Program-made: the position numbers and the translations under genes
The notes under the pieces: generated by a model
Database searches by the model: none
Told to the model about the DNA's origin: nothing
What the model saw: only the letters and a program-made list of their open reading frames with translations
Assembly: GCA_030648295.1 (NCBI GenBank)
Contig: JAUSID010000076.1
Location: 55,398 to 119,397, forward strand
DNA: 64,000 nucleotides
Reading direction: 5' to 3'
From: Opitutaceae bacterium
GTDB taxonomy: Bacteria > Verrucomicrobiota > Verrucomicrobiia > Opitutales > Opitutaceae
Part shown: positions 51,997 to 60,703 of the stretch, piece after piece
Numbering within the stretch: position 1 is the first letter of the stretch
Layout: each line of letters opens with the position of its first letter

Positions 51997-54900
51997 ATGA
52001 ATGCGATCCGCCTGGCCGCCTTTGCGACGCCCCTTCTGCTGCTGCCCCTCTTGCGGGGACAGACGTACACGTTTTCCCGCGCCGCCGGGATCAACTCAGT
52101 CGGCGGTGTCGTCGTGGATGCAGAGGGAAACCTCTTCGCCACCACCTCGAATCTCCATACCGTGCAAAAGGTCTCGCCGTCGGGCGTGATTACGACCCTC
52201 GCCGGCGGGATGTACATCGCTGGCAGCAACGATGGTGCCGCGATGAACGCCCGGTTCAATTATCCCCGCGGACTCGCGCGGCTGGTCAACGGCACCCTGA
52301 TTGTCGCCGACACCCAGAACTCCACCATCCGGGCCGTCCAGTCCAACGGGAATGTGAGCACGATTGCCGGTACCGCAATGCAGCCCGGCGCCGCGGATGC
52401 CGCGCTCGCCGCCGACGCGAGGTTCGATACGCCGCAGGGTGTGGCGGTCGACGCGGCCGGAAATATCTACGTCGCGGATACGAACAATCATGCGATCCGC
52501 AAGATCACGCCGGCCGGGGCGGTGAGCACATTCGCCGGCAAGCTGCGTGAGGCCGGACATGCCGATGACAGCGGGGCCAACGCGCGGTTTCGCTTCCCCA
52601 ACGCCCTCACGTTCGATTCCGCCGGCAATCTGTTCATCGCGGATACGAACAACCATGTCATTCGTCGAATCACCCCCGCCGGGCTCGTGGCCACCGTGGC
52701 CGGCTCGCCCGGCAACCGCGGCAGCGTCGACGGAACGGGAGCCGCTCGACTCGATTCGCCGCAAGGGGTCGCGGTCGACGCGAGCGGAAACATTTTCGTC
52801 GCTGACTCGGGAAACTTCACGATCCGGAAGGTCACGTCGACGGGAGCCGTCACGACCATTGGCGGCATGCCCAATTCCAGTGGCGACACCAGCGGCAACG
52901 GCAGTTTCGCGCGATTCTCGAACCTGCGCGGACTGTTTCTCGGCGCCGCCGGCACGCTCTACATCGCGGACGGGTACAGCATCAAGACCGGCGTGCCATC
53001 GGATCAGCTTGCGATTGTCGTCGTCCCCCCGCCGCTCTCCGTTGCCACGGGGTCAACGGCAACGCTCGCCGTCACCGCCACCGGCGCCGCGCCGCTCACC
53101 TACCAGTGGTACAAGGACGGCGGAGCGATTGCGGGTGCCACCACCAGCACCCTGGCGCTCACCAACGTGAAGGCGTCGGACTCCGGCACATATTCCGTCA
53201 CCGTGACCAACCCGATCAGCTCCGCGACCAGCGGCGGTACCATCCTGACCGTTCTCGCCCCGTTGCCCAACGACAACTTCACCGGCGCCCAATCCATTTC
53301 CGGCGCTTCGGGCCAGGTTTCGGGGCACAACAACGGTGCAACCGGCGAACCCACCGAGCCCACGCACCTGGTGTTCGCCGCCACACTTTCATCGGTTTGG
53401 TACCGCTGGACGGCGCCGGAGAGCGGATCCGCGGTATTCGATCTCCAGACCCAGAATTTCCCGGGCGTCGCGGCGGTTTACTCGGGCAACTCCCTCGCTG
53501 ACCTGCAGCCGGTGTGGTCCGGAAATGCGTCGCGCATGAGCTTCCTCGTCACGGCGGGAACGACCTACACTATCGCCGTCGGGAGCAATGCACCCACCAC
53601 GCGCGGGAACTTCACGCTCACCTGGCGGACGCTGGTAAACGATTTGTTCGCCGCGGCGCAGGTATTGAGCGGCAGTGGCGGGCAGGTTTCGGGCAACAAC
53701 ACCGGCGCCACCGCCGAACCGAACGAGCCCACGCATTGGAGCACGTCCGGTACGAACACGTCGATCTGGTACCAATGGACGCCGGCCCAGAGTGGCCTGG
53801 CCATTTTCGACACCGCCGGCTCGGCGTTCGACACGGTTCTCGCCGTCTACACCGGCGCCTCCGTTGAGGCGCTGACGCGGATCACACAGGATCAAAACAG
53901 CAACCCGGTGATAACAACCGGTCGGGGCCGAAGCCGCGTCGTCTTTTCCGCCAATGCTGGCACGACCTATCGTATCGCGGTCGGCAGCGCGTATTACTCC
54001 ACCAGCACGGTCGTACTCAACTGGCAGACGACACTGCAACCGATCATCGTGCGACAGCCCTATGCGACGATGCCTCCGTCGCCAATCGCCACCACGACGC
54101 CGACGGTGACGCTCGGTTCGTCGGTCACGATTGCCGCAACCGCGCTCAGCTACGGGCCGGGTTCAATGCAATGGCATCGCAACGGTGCGCCGATTCCTGG
54201 AGCGACGCTCGCCGATCTCATCCTCACGAACATCCAGCCGGCCAGCGCCGGCACCTATCACGTCGTGATTACGAACGCGGCGGCAACCCTCACGAGCAAC
54301 ACCGTCACGCTGACCGTCCTCGTGCCGCCGCCAAACGACAATTTCGCCCGCGCGGAAATCATCGGCGGGCTGACCGGCTCCACGTCCGGATCGAATGTCA
54401 ACGCCAGCAGCGAACCCGGTGAACCGGCGCATTGGAACTATTACGGCAGCGCCAGCTCCGTGTGGTACCGCTGGACTGCGCCCACGAGCGGGCTCGCCGC
54501 CGTGGACACCGTCGGGTCCAATTTCGACACCGTCCTCGCCGTTTACACCGGCGCCGATCTGGCCTCGCTGATACGGCGGACGCAAGACGACGATCGCGGT
54601 GGCGGCCGCACGAGTCAGGTGAGCTTTGCCGCCACCGGGGCGACGACTTACTTCATTGCCGTCGGTGGCAGCACCAGCGGCGCACGTGGCAACGTGGTGC
54701 TCAACTGGCAGCTCAGTCCGGTGCTGGCGATCGCCACACCGCCGGCGAACCAAACCGTGCCGGTGGGTGGATCCGCCACCTTCTCCGTCGACGCCACGGG
54801 CGTGGGGGTATCGTACCAGTGGAATCGCAACGGCGAGCCCATTCCTGGCGCGACCAATGCCACGCTCACACTCGGTGACATCCAGGGTGGCGCCGACGCC

Positions 54901-56694
54901 GCGTTTACCGTTACGGTTCGAAACTCGAGCGGCTCCGTGACCTCCGCGCCCGCAACGCTGGCCGTCACCGCACCGTCGATCACCACGCTTTCGCTGCGGC
55001 ATGCGCGACCTGGCTCCGACCTCCTCTGGAGCGTCGCCGGCGGCGCCGGCCATCTCGTCACCGTCGGCTCCCAGGGCGCGATCCTTAGTTCATCCGACAA
55101 TGGCGCCACGTGGACGCCGCGCGTGTCGGGCAACACGAAGTGGATGGTGGCGGTCACCTATGGCGGCGGCCAATTTGTGATCGTGGGCGAGGACGGGATC
55201 ATCCTCACGTCGGCCGACGGCGCGACATGGACTCGCGCGCTGTCGAGCGGCACCACCGAGCGGCTGAACAACGTGATCTTCGCCGACGGAAAGTACGTGG
55301 CCGTTGGCGAGCACGGGATGGTCGTGACCTCGGTGGACGGCCGCGTCTGGACTCCGCGTTCCACGCCCGTGAACACGTGGCTGCATGGACTCGCGTATCA
55401 CGCCGGGATCAAACATTTCGCCACCTGTGGCGAGGCCGGCGTGTTCCTCTACTCTCCGGATGGCGTCACGTGGACGCAGTTGGCAGTGCCGGGTTATTCC
55501 GCCGCGCTTCAACACGTCGTGGCGGTGGACAGCTACGCCAACTTTGTCGCCGTCGGCGAGAATGGCGTGGCCGTGGCGGTCCGAAAAAACGACCTGGTCA
55601 TGAAGGACGGCCTGTCACTCGTCGTGTGGAATGCCGAGGCGAACAAGACCAGCACCACATCGCACCTCGTCGGACTCGTGCAGGCTGCAGGCGCGCTCTT
55701 CGCAACCAGTACCGATGGCAAGGTGATCACTGCGACGAGTGATCGCGGGCCCTGGTATACACTGCCGTCCGGGACGACCGGCTATCTGCTCGCCGGCACT
55801 TACTACAACAACCGGCTTTACGTCGTGGGCCAGGAGCAGGCGATCCTGCAGTCCGATCTCCTCTTCACCAGCCGGTTGATCAACATCTCCACGCGCGGAC
55901 AGGTCGGCACGGGCGGCGACATCATGATCAGCGGCTTCGTCGTGTCGGGCAGTGCCCGCAAACAGGTGCTGGTGCGCGCCGCCGGGCCGGGTCTCGCGCG
56001 CTTCGGGGTCGGCGGCACGCTCGGCGCACCGGTGCTGACGCTCTACAATGCGGCGGGCCAGCCCGTCGCGACCAACACCGGCTGGAGCAGCGGCAATGGC
56101 GGCCCGGCGATTGCCACGGCGGCGGCGCGGGTCGGTGCATTTCCGTACGATAATGGCAGCGCCGATTCCGCGCTGTTGATGACGCTCGATCCGGGGGCCT
56201 ACACCGCGCAAATCGCCGGGCTCAACAACACCACCGGCGTGAGCATCGTCGAGGTGTACGATGCGGATGCGATGAGCAACGAAGGTTCGCGCGCGATCAA
56301 TATTTCGACTCGCGCCGTGGTCGGAGCCAGCCAGGACCGCATGTTCGCCGGATTCGTGATCGATGGCGCGTCGGCACGACGCGTCTTGATTCGCGCGGTC
56401 GGTCCGGGCCTGGCCGCTGCTCCGTTCAACCTGGCCGGCACGGTGGCCGAGCCGCAGCTCGAATTGTACAACGGTCGCGGCTACCTCCAGGCGAGCGCGG
56501 GGGCGTGGGGGCTCCAGAACAATGCCGACGAGATTCGCGGCGCCGCGCGGGGCGTGGGCGCGTTCGAGCTCGCCGATGCCAGCAAGGATTCCGCGATGCT
56601 GATCACGCTGCTGCCCGGCGCCTACACCGTCCAGGTCAGCGGCGCCAACAACAGCACGGGTGTCGCCATCGTCGAGGTGTATGCGGTGCCATGA
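51997..56694 (+). CDS. Large secreted NHL-repeat / Ig-like protein
   Basis: 1565 residues from the ATG at 51997 (MNAIRLAAFATPLLLLPLLR signal peptide); a TTG lies one codon upstream. About 20-330: NHL-type propeller repeats, e.g. NIYVADTNNHAIRKITPAG, LFIADTNNHVIRRITPAG. Then an Ig-like domain near 343-421 (YQWYKDGG...GTYSVTV). Three copies follow of a PNDNF...SVWYRWTAP...TYTIAVGS module (about 424-543, 547-678, 778-907), interleaved with further Ig-like domains. A Ycf48/sialidase-like stretch at about 1005-1285 repeats ILTSADGATWT. Two copies of a C-terminal module (RLINISTRGQVGTGGD, ending VSIVEVYDAD; second ending VAIVEVYAVP) close it. Probably cell-surface or matrix-bound; no PEP-CTERM tail. 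Function unknown. Confidence 0.9.
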   Translation: MNAIRLAAFATPLLLLPLLRGQTYTFSRAAGINSVGGVVVDAEGNLFATTSNLHTVQKVSPSGVITTLAGGMYIAGSNDGAAMNARFNYPRGLARLVNGTLIVADTQNSTIRAVQSNGNVSTIAGTAMQPGAADAALAADARFDTPQGVAVDAAGNIYVADTNNHAIRKITPAGAVSTFAGKLREAGHADDSGANARFRFPNALTFDSAGNLFIADTNNHVIRRITPAGLVATVAGSPGNRGSVDGTGAARLDSPQGVAVDASGNIFVADSGNFTIRKVTSTGAVTTIGGMPNSSGDTSGNGSFARFSNLRGLFLGAAGTLYIADGYSIKTGVPSDQLAIVVVPPPLSVATGSTATLAVTATGAAPLTYQWYKDGGAIAGATTSTLALTNVKASDSGTYSVTVTNPISSATSGGTILTVLAPLPNDNFTGAQSISGASGQVSGHNNGATGEPTEPTHLVFAATLSSVWYRWTAPESGSAVFDLQTQNFPGVAAVYSGNSLADLQPVWSGNASRMSFLVTAGTTYTIAVGSNAPTTRGNFTLTWRTLVNDLFAAAQVLSGSGGQVSGNNTGATAEPNEPTHWSTSGTNTSIWYQWTPAQSGLAIFDTAGSAFDTVLAVYTGASVEALTRITQDQNSNPVITTGRGRSRVVFSANAGTTYRIAVGSAYYSTSTVVLNWQTTLQPIIVRQPYATMPPSPIATTTPTVTLGSSVTIAATALSYGPGSMQWHRNGAPIPGATLADLILTNIQPASAGTYHVVITNAAATLTSNTVTLTVLVPPPNDNFARAEIIGGLTGSTSGSNVNASSEPGEPAHWNYYGSASSVWYRWTAPTSGLAAVDTVGSNFDTVLAVYTGADLASLIRRTQDDDRGGGRTSQVSFAATGATTYFIAVGGSTSGARGNVVLNWQLSPVLAIATPPANQTVPVGGSATFSVDATGVGVSYQWNRNGEPIPGATNATLTLGDIQGGADAAFTVTVRNSSGSVTSAPATLAVTAPSITTLSLRHARPGSDLLWSVAGGAGHLVTVGSQGAILSSSDNGATWTPRVSGNTKWMVAVTYGGGQFVIVGEDGIILTSADGATWTRALSSGTTERLNNVIFADGKYVAVGEHGMVVTSVDGRVWTPRSTPVNTWLHGLAYHAGIKHFATCGEAGVFLYSPDGVTWTQLAVPGYSAALQHVVAVDSYANFVAVGENGVAVAVRKNDLVMKDGLSLVVWNAEANKTSTTSHLVGLVQAAGALFATSTDGKVITATSDRGPWYTLPSGTTGYLLAGTYYNNRLYVVGQEQAILQSDLLFTSRLINISTRGQVGTGGDIMISGFVVSGSARKQVLVRAAGPGLARFGVGGTLGAPVLTLYNAAGQPVATNTGWSSGNGGPAIATAAARVGAFPYDNGSADSALLMTLDPGAYTAQIAGLNNTTGVSIVEVYDADAMSNEGSRAINISTRAVVGASQDRMFAGFVIDGASARRVLIRAVGPGLAAAPFNLAGTVAEPQLELYNGRGYLQASAGAWGLQNNADEIRGAARGVGAFELADASKDSAMLITLLPGAYTVQVSGANNSTGVAIVEVYAVP

Positions 56695-56876
56695 GCATGG
56701 GGCGGTCTAACCGATTGCCAGCCTCCTTGCGTCGGGTGCTACCACGCCGGGGTTTAGTTGCGGGCAGCCGAGTCACCAGGGAATTCGTGCGCCTGAGTCG
56801 GAGCGCCGGCGGACCGCCACACCGGGTGAAAGTAATCCGCGCCTCGCGAATAGTGGTCCGGCTCAGGGCGCCAGAC

Positions 56877-59603
56877 TCAGCGTGGGACGGCCGGCAGGTT
56901 CGCCAGGTGAATATTGTCGAGCAAGATGGTGCTGTCGCCGTCGCCCACGCTGCTGAAACCCAGCCACTGGAGGTGATTCCAGTTGCGCGAGCGACACTTG
57001 ATGCCGGCCAGACCGTGTTTGGTGCCGTCGGGCAGCGTCACCTCGAGATCAAAAGTGCCGGTGGCCTGCGACCCGATGCCGGCCACGAGTTCCAGCTTGA
57101 TCCACTGGTTCCACGGAATCGTGACCGGGGGCCGGCCGGCGACGAAAAGCCGTCCCTCGCGAATGTCCAGAAACGGGCCGTTCAGCGGCGCGACGTTCTT
57201 GCCGGTGCGATCCTCCATGCTGACGGTCAGGTGGGAGGCGCGATCGAGTTTGATGTCGAAGCTCAAACGGGTCTGCCCTTCGCGGTGGGCCGGATAATAG
57301 ATCAGCATCGGCGCCCAAGTCTGCAGGCCCGGCTTGTTCTCGACCATCTTGAGGCAGCGTTGGCCGGATGGGGAGGGCTCGGCGGCCACGGCCACGCGCA
57401 ATCCATATTGCTGCCAGGCCCAGGTCGGTTCGATTTTGGCGATCGCCGGCGGCCAGTCGATCGGAGTCGATTCGAAATCCTCGTCGAGGCGCAGCGGCGT
57501 GAGTTTCGGGACGGGCGGGCGCGGCGGAAGCGCCGGTGCCGGGAAGGAACGCGCCAGCGCCCGCCAGGCGCCCTCGCCCCGGACGCCGGCCTGCGACTCG
57601 TCAAACGGCACGAACCCGATTTTCGCTGCGGGACTTCCGGGCCTCAGACGAAAGTCCCACCGGGCCGGATTCACAAACAGGGGATCGGCAACGAACGATC
57701 CCTCGTCCTTCCCCAATTCCCGCCACTTGCCCCAGGACAGGCCCAGGAACGTGACGGGGCGACGCGACGCGTCCCAATAGAGGTTGCGCGCGACCCGCAT
57801 CGCCGGGGCGCGCCAGCCGCCTTCGAGCAGTTCCCCGCGATCGAACCACAGGATATTGCGGGTGAAATTCGCCGAACTCTCCTCGCGGCCCGTGCCTTTG
57901 TGCAGGACGTGGGTCTCGGTCAGCGCGAAGATGTTGTTCTCGATGGTGACATCCTTGCCAAAATTCATCGTGTAGCCGGAGGTCTCGGAGCGGTACGTGA
58001 GATTGTTTGCCACGCGAATGCCGGTGCTGGCCTGATCATTGTAGATGCCGGCGGCGCCATAGGAGTAACAGTGCACATCGTGGATGACGTTGCCCACAAT
58101 CGTCGTGCCTTGGGATTCTCCCAAGGTGTAGATACCGGCGAGGTCGCTCAGGATTCCCTGGCCGATGTGGCTGATGTGATTGAAGGCGATCTCATTCCGC
58201 TTCGCCAACGAGGGCAGATAGCTCCACGTCCAGCCGGCGGAGATGCCGCTGTAGTAGAAATCGCTGATGTAATTGTGCGTGAAGCGTGAGTCGGAGCAAT
58301 GGTGGCTCAGGATGGCGCTGCCGCTGGGATACACCCGCCCGCCGGCCCGCAGGATGTTGTTGTCCACCTCAAGGTGCGATGATTGCTCCCATTCCGCCGG
58401 CACCTGATTCTGTTCGCCGCCACCGAGGTGTACCCCGCCCGCGCCGAGGTCGTGCAAATAACATTGGGTCACCGTGCAATCTCGGCACCCATACCGGAAA
58501 TGGATGGCGTAACCGCCGATGTGGGCGATTTCGCAGTCCACCAGGCGGACGTGCCGCGCCCCGTCGGCCAGGATGGCCGCCGGCACCGTCGCCGCGCTCT
58601 GTTTTTCTGGCATTCCTCCGGGAGGAATGGGGCAGGCAGCGTGTTGAAAACGCAGGCCGCGAAAAGTCACATGCTCGACGTACCGTCCCGCCTTCGGGTC
58701 GCCCGCCATGATGATGAACTGCTCCCAGCGGGGGGCAAAGACCTCCGCGGTCGTCATGTCTTCCTGCGGCCGGGGGCGGTAAAGCAGGGTGCCGCCGCGA
58801 TCGAGAAACCACTCGCCCGGCGCATCAAAGGCCGCGCGGCAATTCTCCACGAAATAGCGGATGCCGCGATCAAAGTCGCTGTGGGTGCTCGAGCCCGGCG
58901 CCCCCGTCAGCGTGACGAGTCGCAACGACGGCTCGACGGCGGCCACGCGCACCTTCGTTGAAATCCAGTTGTTCCACAGAACGGTGAGCGTGACGTCGCG
59001 CAGGGCCGCCCCGCTCAGGTTGGAGTAATCCGACAAATCGCCGTCCCGCAGCACCCGGAAACTCCGGCGCGAAAGATCCACTAGATTTCCCGTTTCCGGC
59101 TCGGGGCCGTAACCACCCTTGAGGTCCACGTAGAAATAACCGTCGTTGGGGCTGCGCGCCCGCGTGGCCCGCCGGTCATTGATGAATAGCTGTTCGAAGT
59201 ACCACCGGCCCGCCTTCACCTCCGGCAAGTCGGCCGCCCACACCCCGTCGCCGATGGGGCGCCAGCCGGTGATTTTCCGTCCCGCGGAAAGCAGCGGTCG
59301 CGCCTCATCCCCGGTGAATACGATTGGCGCCTCCGCGGATCCGGAGTCCTCCGGCGTCAGGGTGAGCGGCGCCGGGAGCGTGTACGTGCCGCCCCGCACA
59401 TGCACGGTGACCCCGCCCGGCGGCAATCCTACCGTGCGTTTGAGCGTGCGAATCGCGGCTTGGGCGCGCTCGAGCGTGGCAAAGGGCCGCTCCGCGTGTC
59501 CGGGATTTGTATCGTTGCCGTCGGGAGCCACGTGAAACTCCACCGCGCGCAGATCCCCGCCGAGGGCCAGCACGAAGGCGATGCGGAGGCAAAATGGTTT
59601 CAT
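56877..59603 (-). CDS. Secreted right-handed parallel beta-helix protein
   Basis: 908 residues from the ATG at 59603 (MKPFCLRIAFVLALGGDLRA signal peptide), with GGAG 8 bases upstream as SD. After the N-terminal phrase FHVAPDGNDTNPGHAERPFA (the usual opening of parallel beta-helix polysaccharide-active proteins) the central region (about 310-630) has the helix repeats: HVRLVDCEIAHIGGYAIHF, SHLEVDNNILRAGGRVYPSG, NEIAFNHISHIGQGILSD, TTIVGNVIHDVHCYSYGA. The C-terminus (about 740-908) looks like a carbohydrate-binding-type beta-sandwich (DEDFESTPIDWP, LSFDIKLDRASHLTVSM, WIKLELVAGIG). It probably binds or cleaves a polysaccharide; no catalytic residues can be assigned. Minus strand, downstream of the SDR gene by 273 bases. 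Confidence 0.87.
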   Translation of the reverse strand: MKPFCLRIAFVLALGGDLRAVEFHVAPDGNDTNPGHAERPFATLERAQAAIRTLKRTVGLPPGGVTVHVRGGTYTLPAPLTLTPEDSGSAEAPIVFTGDEARPLLSAGRKITGWRPIGDGVWAADLPEVKAGRWYFEQLFINDRRATRARSPNDGYFYVDLKGGYGPEPETGNLVDLSRRSFRVLRDGDLSDYSNLSGAALRDVTLTVLWNNWISTKVRVAAVEPSLRLVTLTGAPGSSTHSDFDRGIRYFVENCRAAFDAPGEWFLDRGGTLLYRPRPQEDMTTAEVFAPRWEQFIIMAGDPKAGRYVEHVTFRGLRFQHAACPIPPGGMPEKQSAATVPAAILADGARHVRLVDCEIAHIGGYAIHFRYGCRDCTVTQCYLHDLGAGGVHLGGGEQNQVPAEWEQSSHLEVDNNILRAGGRVYPSGSAILSHHCSDSRFTHNYISDFYYSGISAGWTWSYLPSLAKRNEIAFNHISHIGQGILSDLAGIYTLGESQGTTIVGNVIHDVHCYSYGAAGIYNDQASTGIRVANNLTYRSETSGYTMNFGKDVTIENNIFALTETHVLHKGTGREESSANFTRNILWFDRGELLEGGWRAPAMRVARNLYWDASRRPVTFLGLSWGKWRELGKDEGSFVADPLFVNPARWDFRLRPGSPAAKIGFVPFDESQAGVRGEGAWRALARSFPAPALPPRPPVPKLTPLRLDEDFESTPIDWPPAIAKIEPTWAWQQYGLRVAVAAEPSPSGQRCLKMVENKPGLQTWAPMLIYYPAHREGQTRLSFDIKLDRASHLTVSMEDRTGKNVAPLNGPFLDIREGRLFVAGRPPVTIPWNQWIKLELVAGIGSQATGTFDLEVTLPDGTKHGLAGIKCRSRNWNHLQWLGFSSVGDGDSTILLDNIHLANLPAVPR

Positions 59604-59876
59604 GGGGTAGCTCCGGATTGTCACCGGACGACAAGCGCGACCAACCGTTCCCCGTCCGACCTGCCTTTGCGGGTCAGGCTGGGAGGGGTTGACGGGGAAC
59701 GCGAAGAAGTCGCCGCACGGGCTTGGCATGATGCATGAAAGGGCCGGATTCGTCGCACCCGGCATCAGCGCGGATGGCGGGGAAAGCCGCAAGGCGTTTC
59801 CTCGGGAACGCCAGCCACGATCCAGCTCCAAGACGGTGGGCCGGGCGAGGGCAAGGATTGCGCGCCGCGTGCAAAC

Positions 59877-60563
59877 CTAGTCTGCGCCGCCGCCTACGCT
59901 CACGGACTTTCCGTTGTCCTTCGGCCCGAGCTTCAGGATGAAAGGCGCGGCGGTCTTCGCCCACTCTTCAGCTTTCGGATACGAACCTGCGCCGTCGCCC
60001 CAGGCGGAGCGAAGCATGTCGGTATCGATGACGCCGGGGTTCAGCGGCACAGCGGCCATGCCCTTCGGCAATTCTTCCGCCAGCGTCTTCGTGAGTCCCT
60101 CAATCGCGAACTTCGACATGCAATACGGGCCGACTTCCGGCGACACGCTGCGGCCCCAACCGGAACTGATATTCACGATCACGCCCTTTTTCTGCGCCAC
60201 CATCGCCGGTACGAAGTGGCGAATGACGTTCTGCACGCCGCGGATGTTCACGTCCACGAGCTTGGTGAACTCGCGATCGTCCTGCTCCCACACGGGCGCG
60301 AGCCGGTTCATCACCGCCGCGTTGTTGATCAGGAGATCCGGCGCCGTGTCGTGCTCGAGGATCTTCGCGGCCCAGATCGCCACCTTTGTGTCCTGCGCCA
60401 CGTCGACGACCGAGAAATCGTGCGGCGGCTGGTGCGTCATCCGCAGATCGAAAATCGCATCCCCGCTGCGCCCGCACCCGAACACCGTGTGGCCGCTGCG
60501 AATGAACTCCTCCACCAGCGCGCGCCCGAGCCCGCGCGTGACTCCGGTAATAACGATTTTCAT
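59877..60563 (-). CDS. Short-chain dehydrogenase/reductase
   Basis: 228 residues from the ATG at 60563; the open frame extends to 60599 through a palindrome and is rejected. Classical SDR: cofactor loop TGVTRGLGRALVEEF (TGxxxGxG) at about 6-12, NNAA at about 87, catalytic Ser in NISSGWGRS near 137, and Tyr/Lys in PYCMSKFAIEG near 152-156. Reduces or oxidises an unknown carbonyl/hydroxyl with NAD(P). The start codon is two bases from a perfect palindrome, so no ribosome-binding site exists outside the hairpin. It is divergent from the MBOAT gene and upstream of the beta-helix gene. Confidence 0.9.
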   Translation of the reverse strand: MKIVITGVTRGLGRALVEEFIRSGHTVFGCGRSGDAIFDLRMTHQPPHDFSVVDVAQDTKVAIWAAKILEHDTAPDLLINNAAVMNRLAPVWEQDDREFTKLVDVNIRGVQNVIRHFVPAMVAQKKGVIVNISSGWGRSVSPEVGPYCMSKFAIEGLTKTLAEELPKGMAAVPLNPGVIDTDMLRSAWGDGAGSYPKAEEWAKTAAPFILKLGPKDNGKSVSVGGGAD

Positions 60564-60564
60564 G

Positions 60565-60588
60565 AGGTTTTCGCTGCTGCGAAAACCT
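60565..60588. repeat. Palindrome AGGTTTTCGC-TGCT-GCGAAAACCT at the SDR start
   Basis: Perfect 10-base arms, 4-base loop, ending one base before the SDR start codon on the minus strand. Same family as 31487, 37956, 51265 and 51407. As it occupies the SDR leader it could block ribosome access. Confidence 0.9.
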
Positions 60589-60703
60589 GGATTATTCAAA
60601 CCTTTTGATGATCAATCCGCCGCGACGAATCGTTTGGTGGGAACGCGAGTGACGTCGCCGTCGTGAACGTTCAAGCTGCGCCAGCCGGTCCAATCTTCCC
60701 CCT

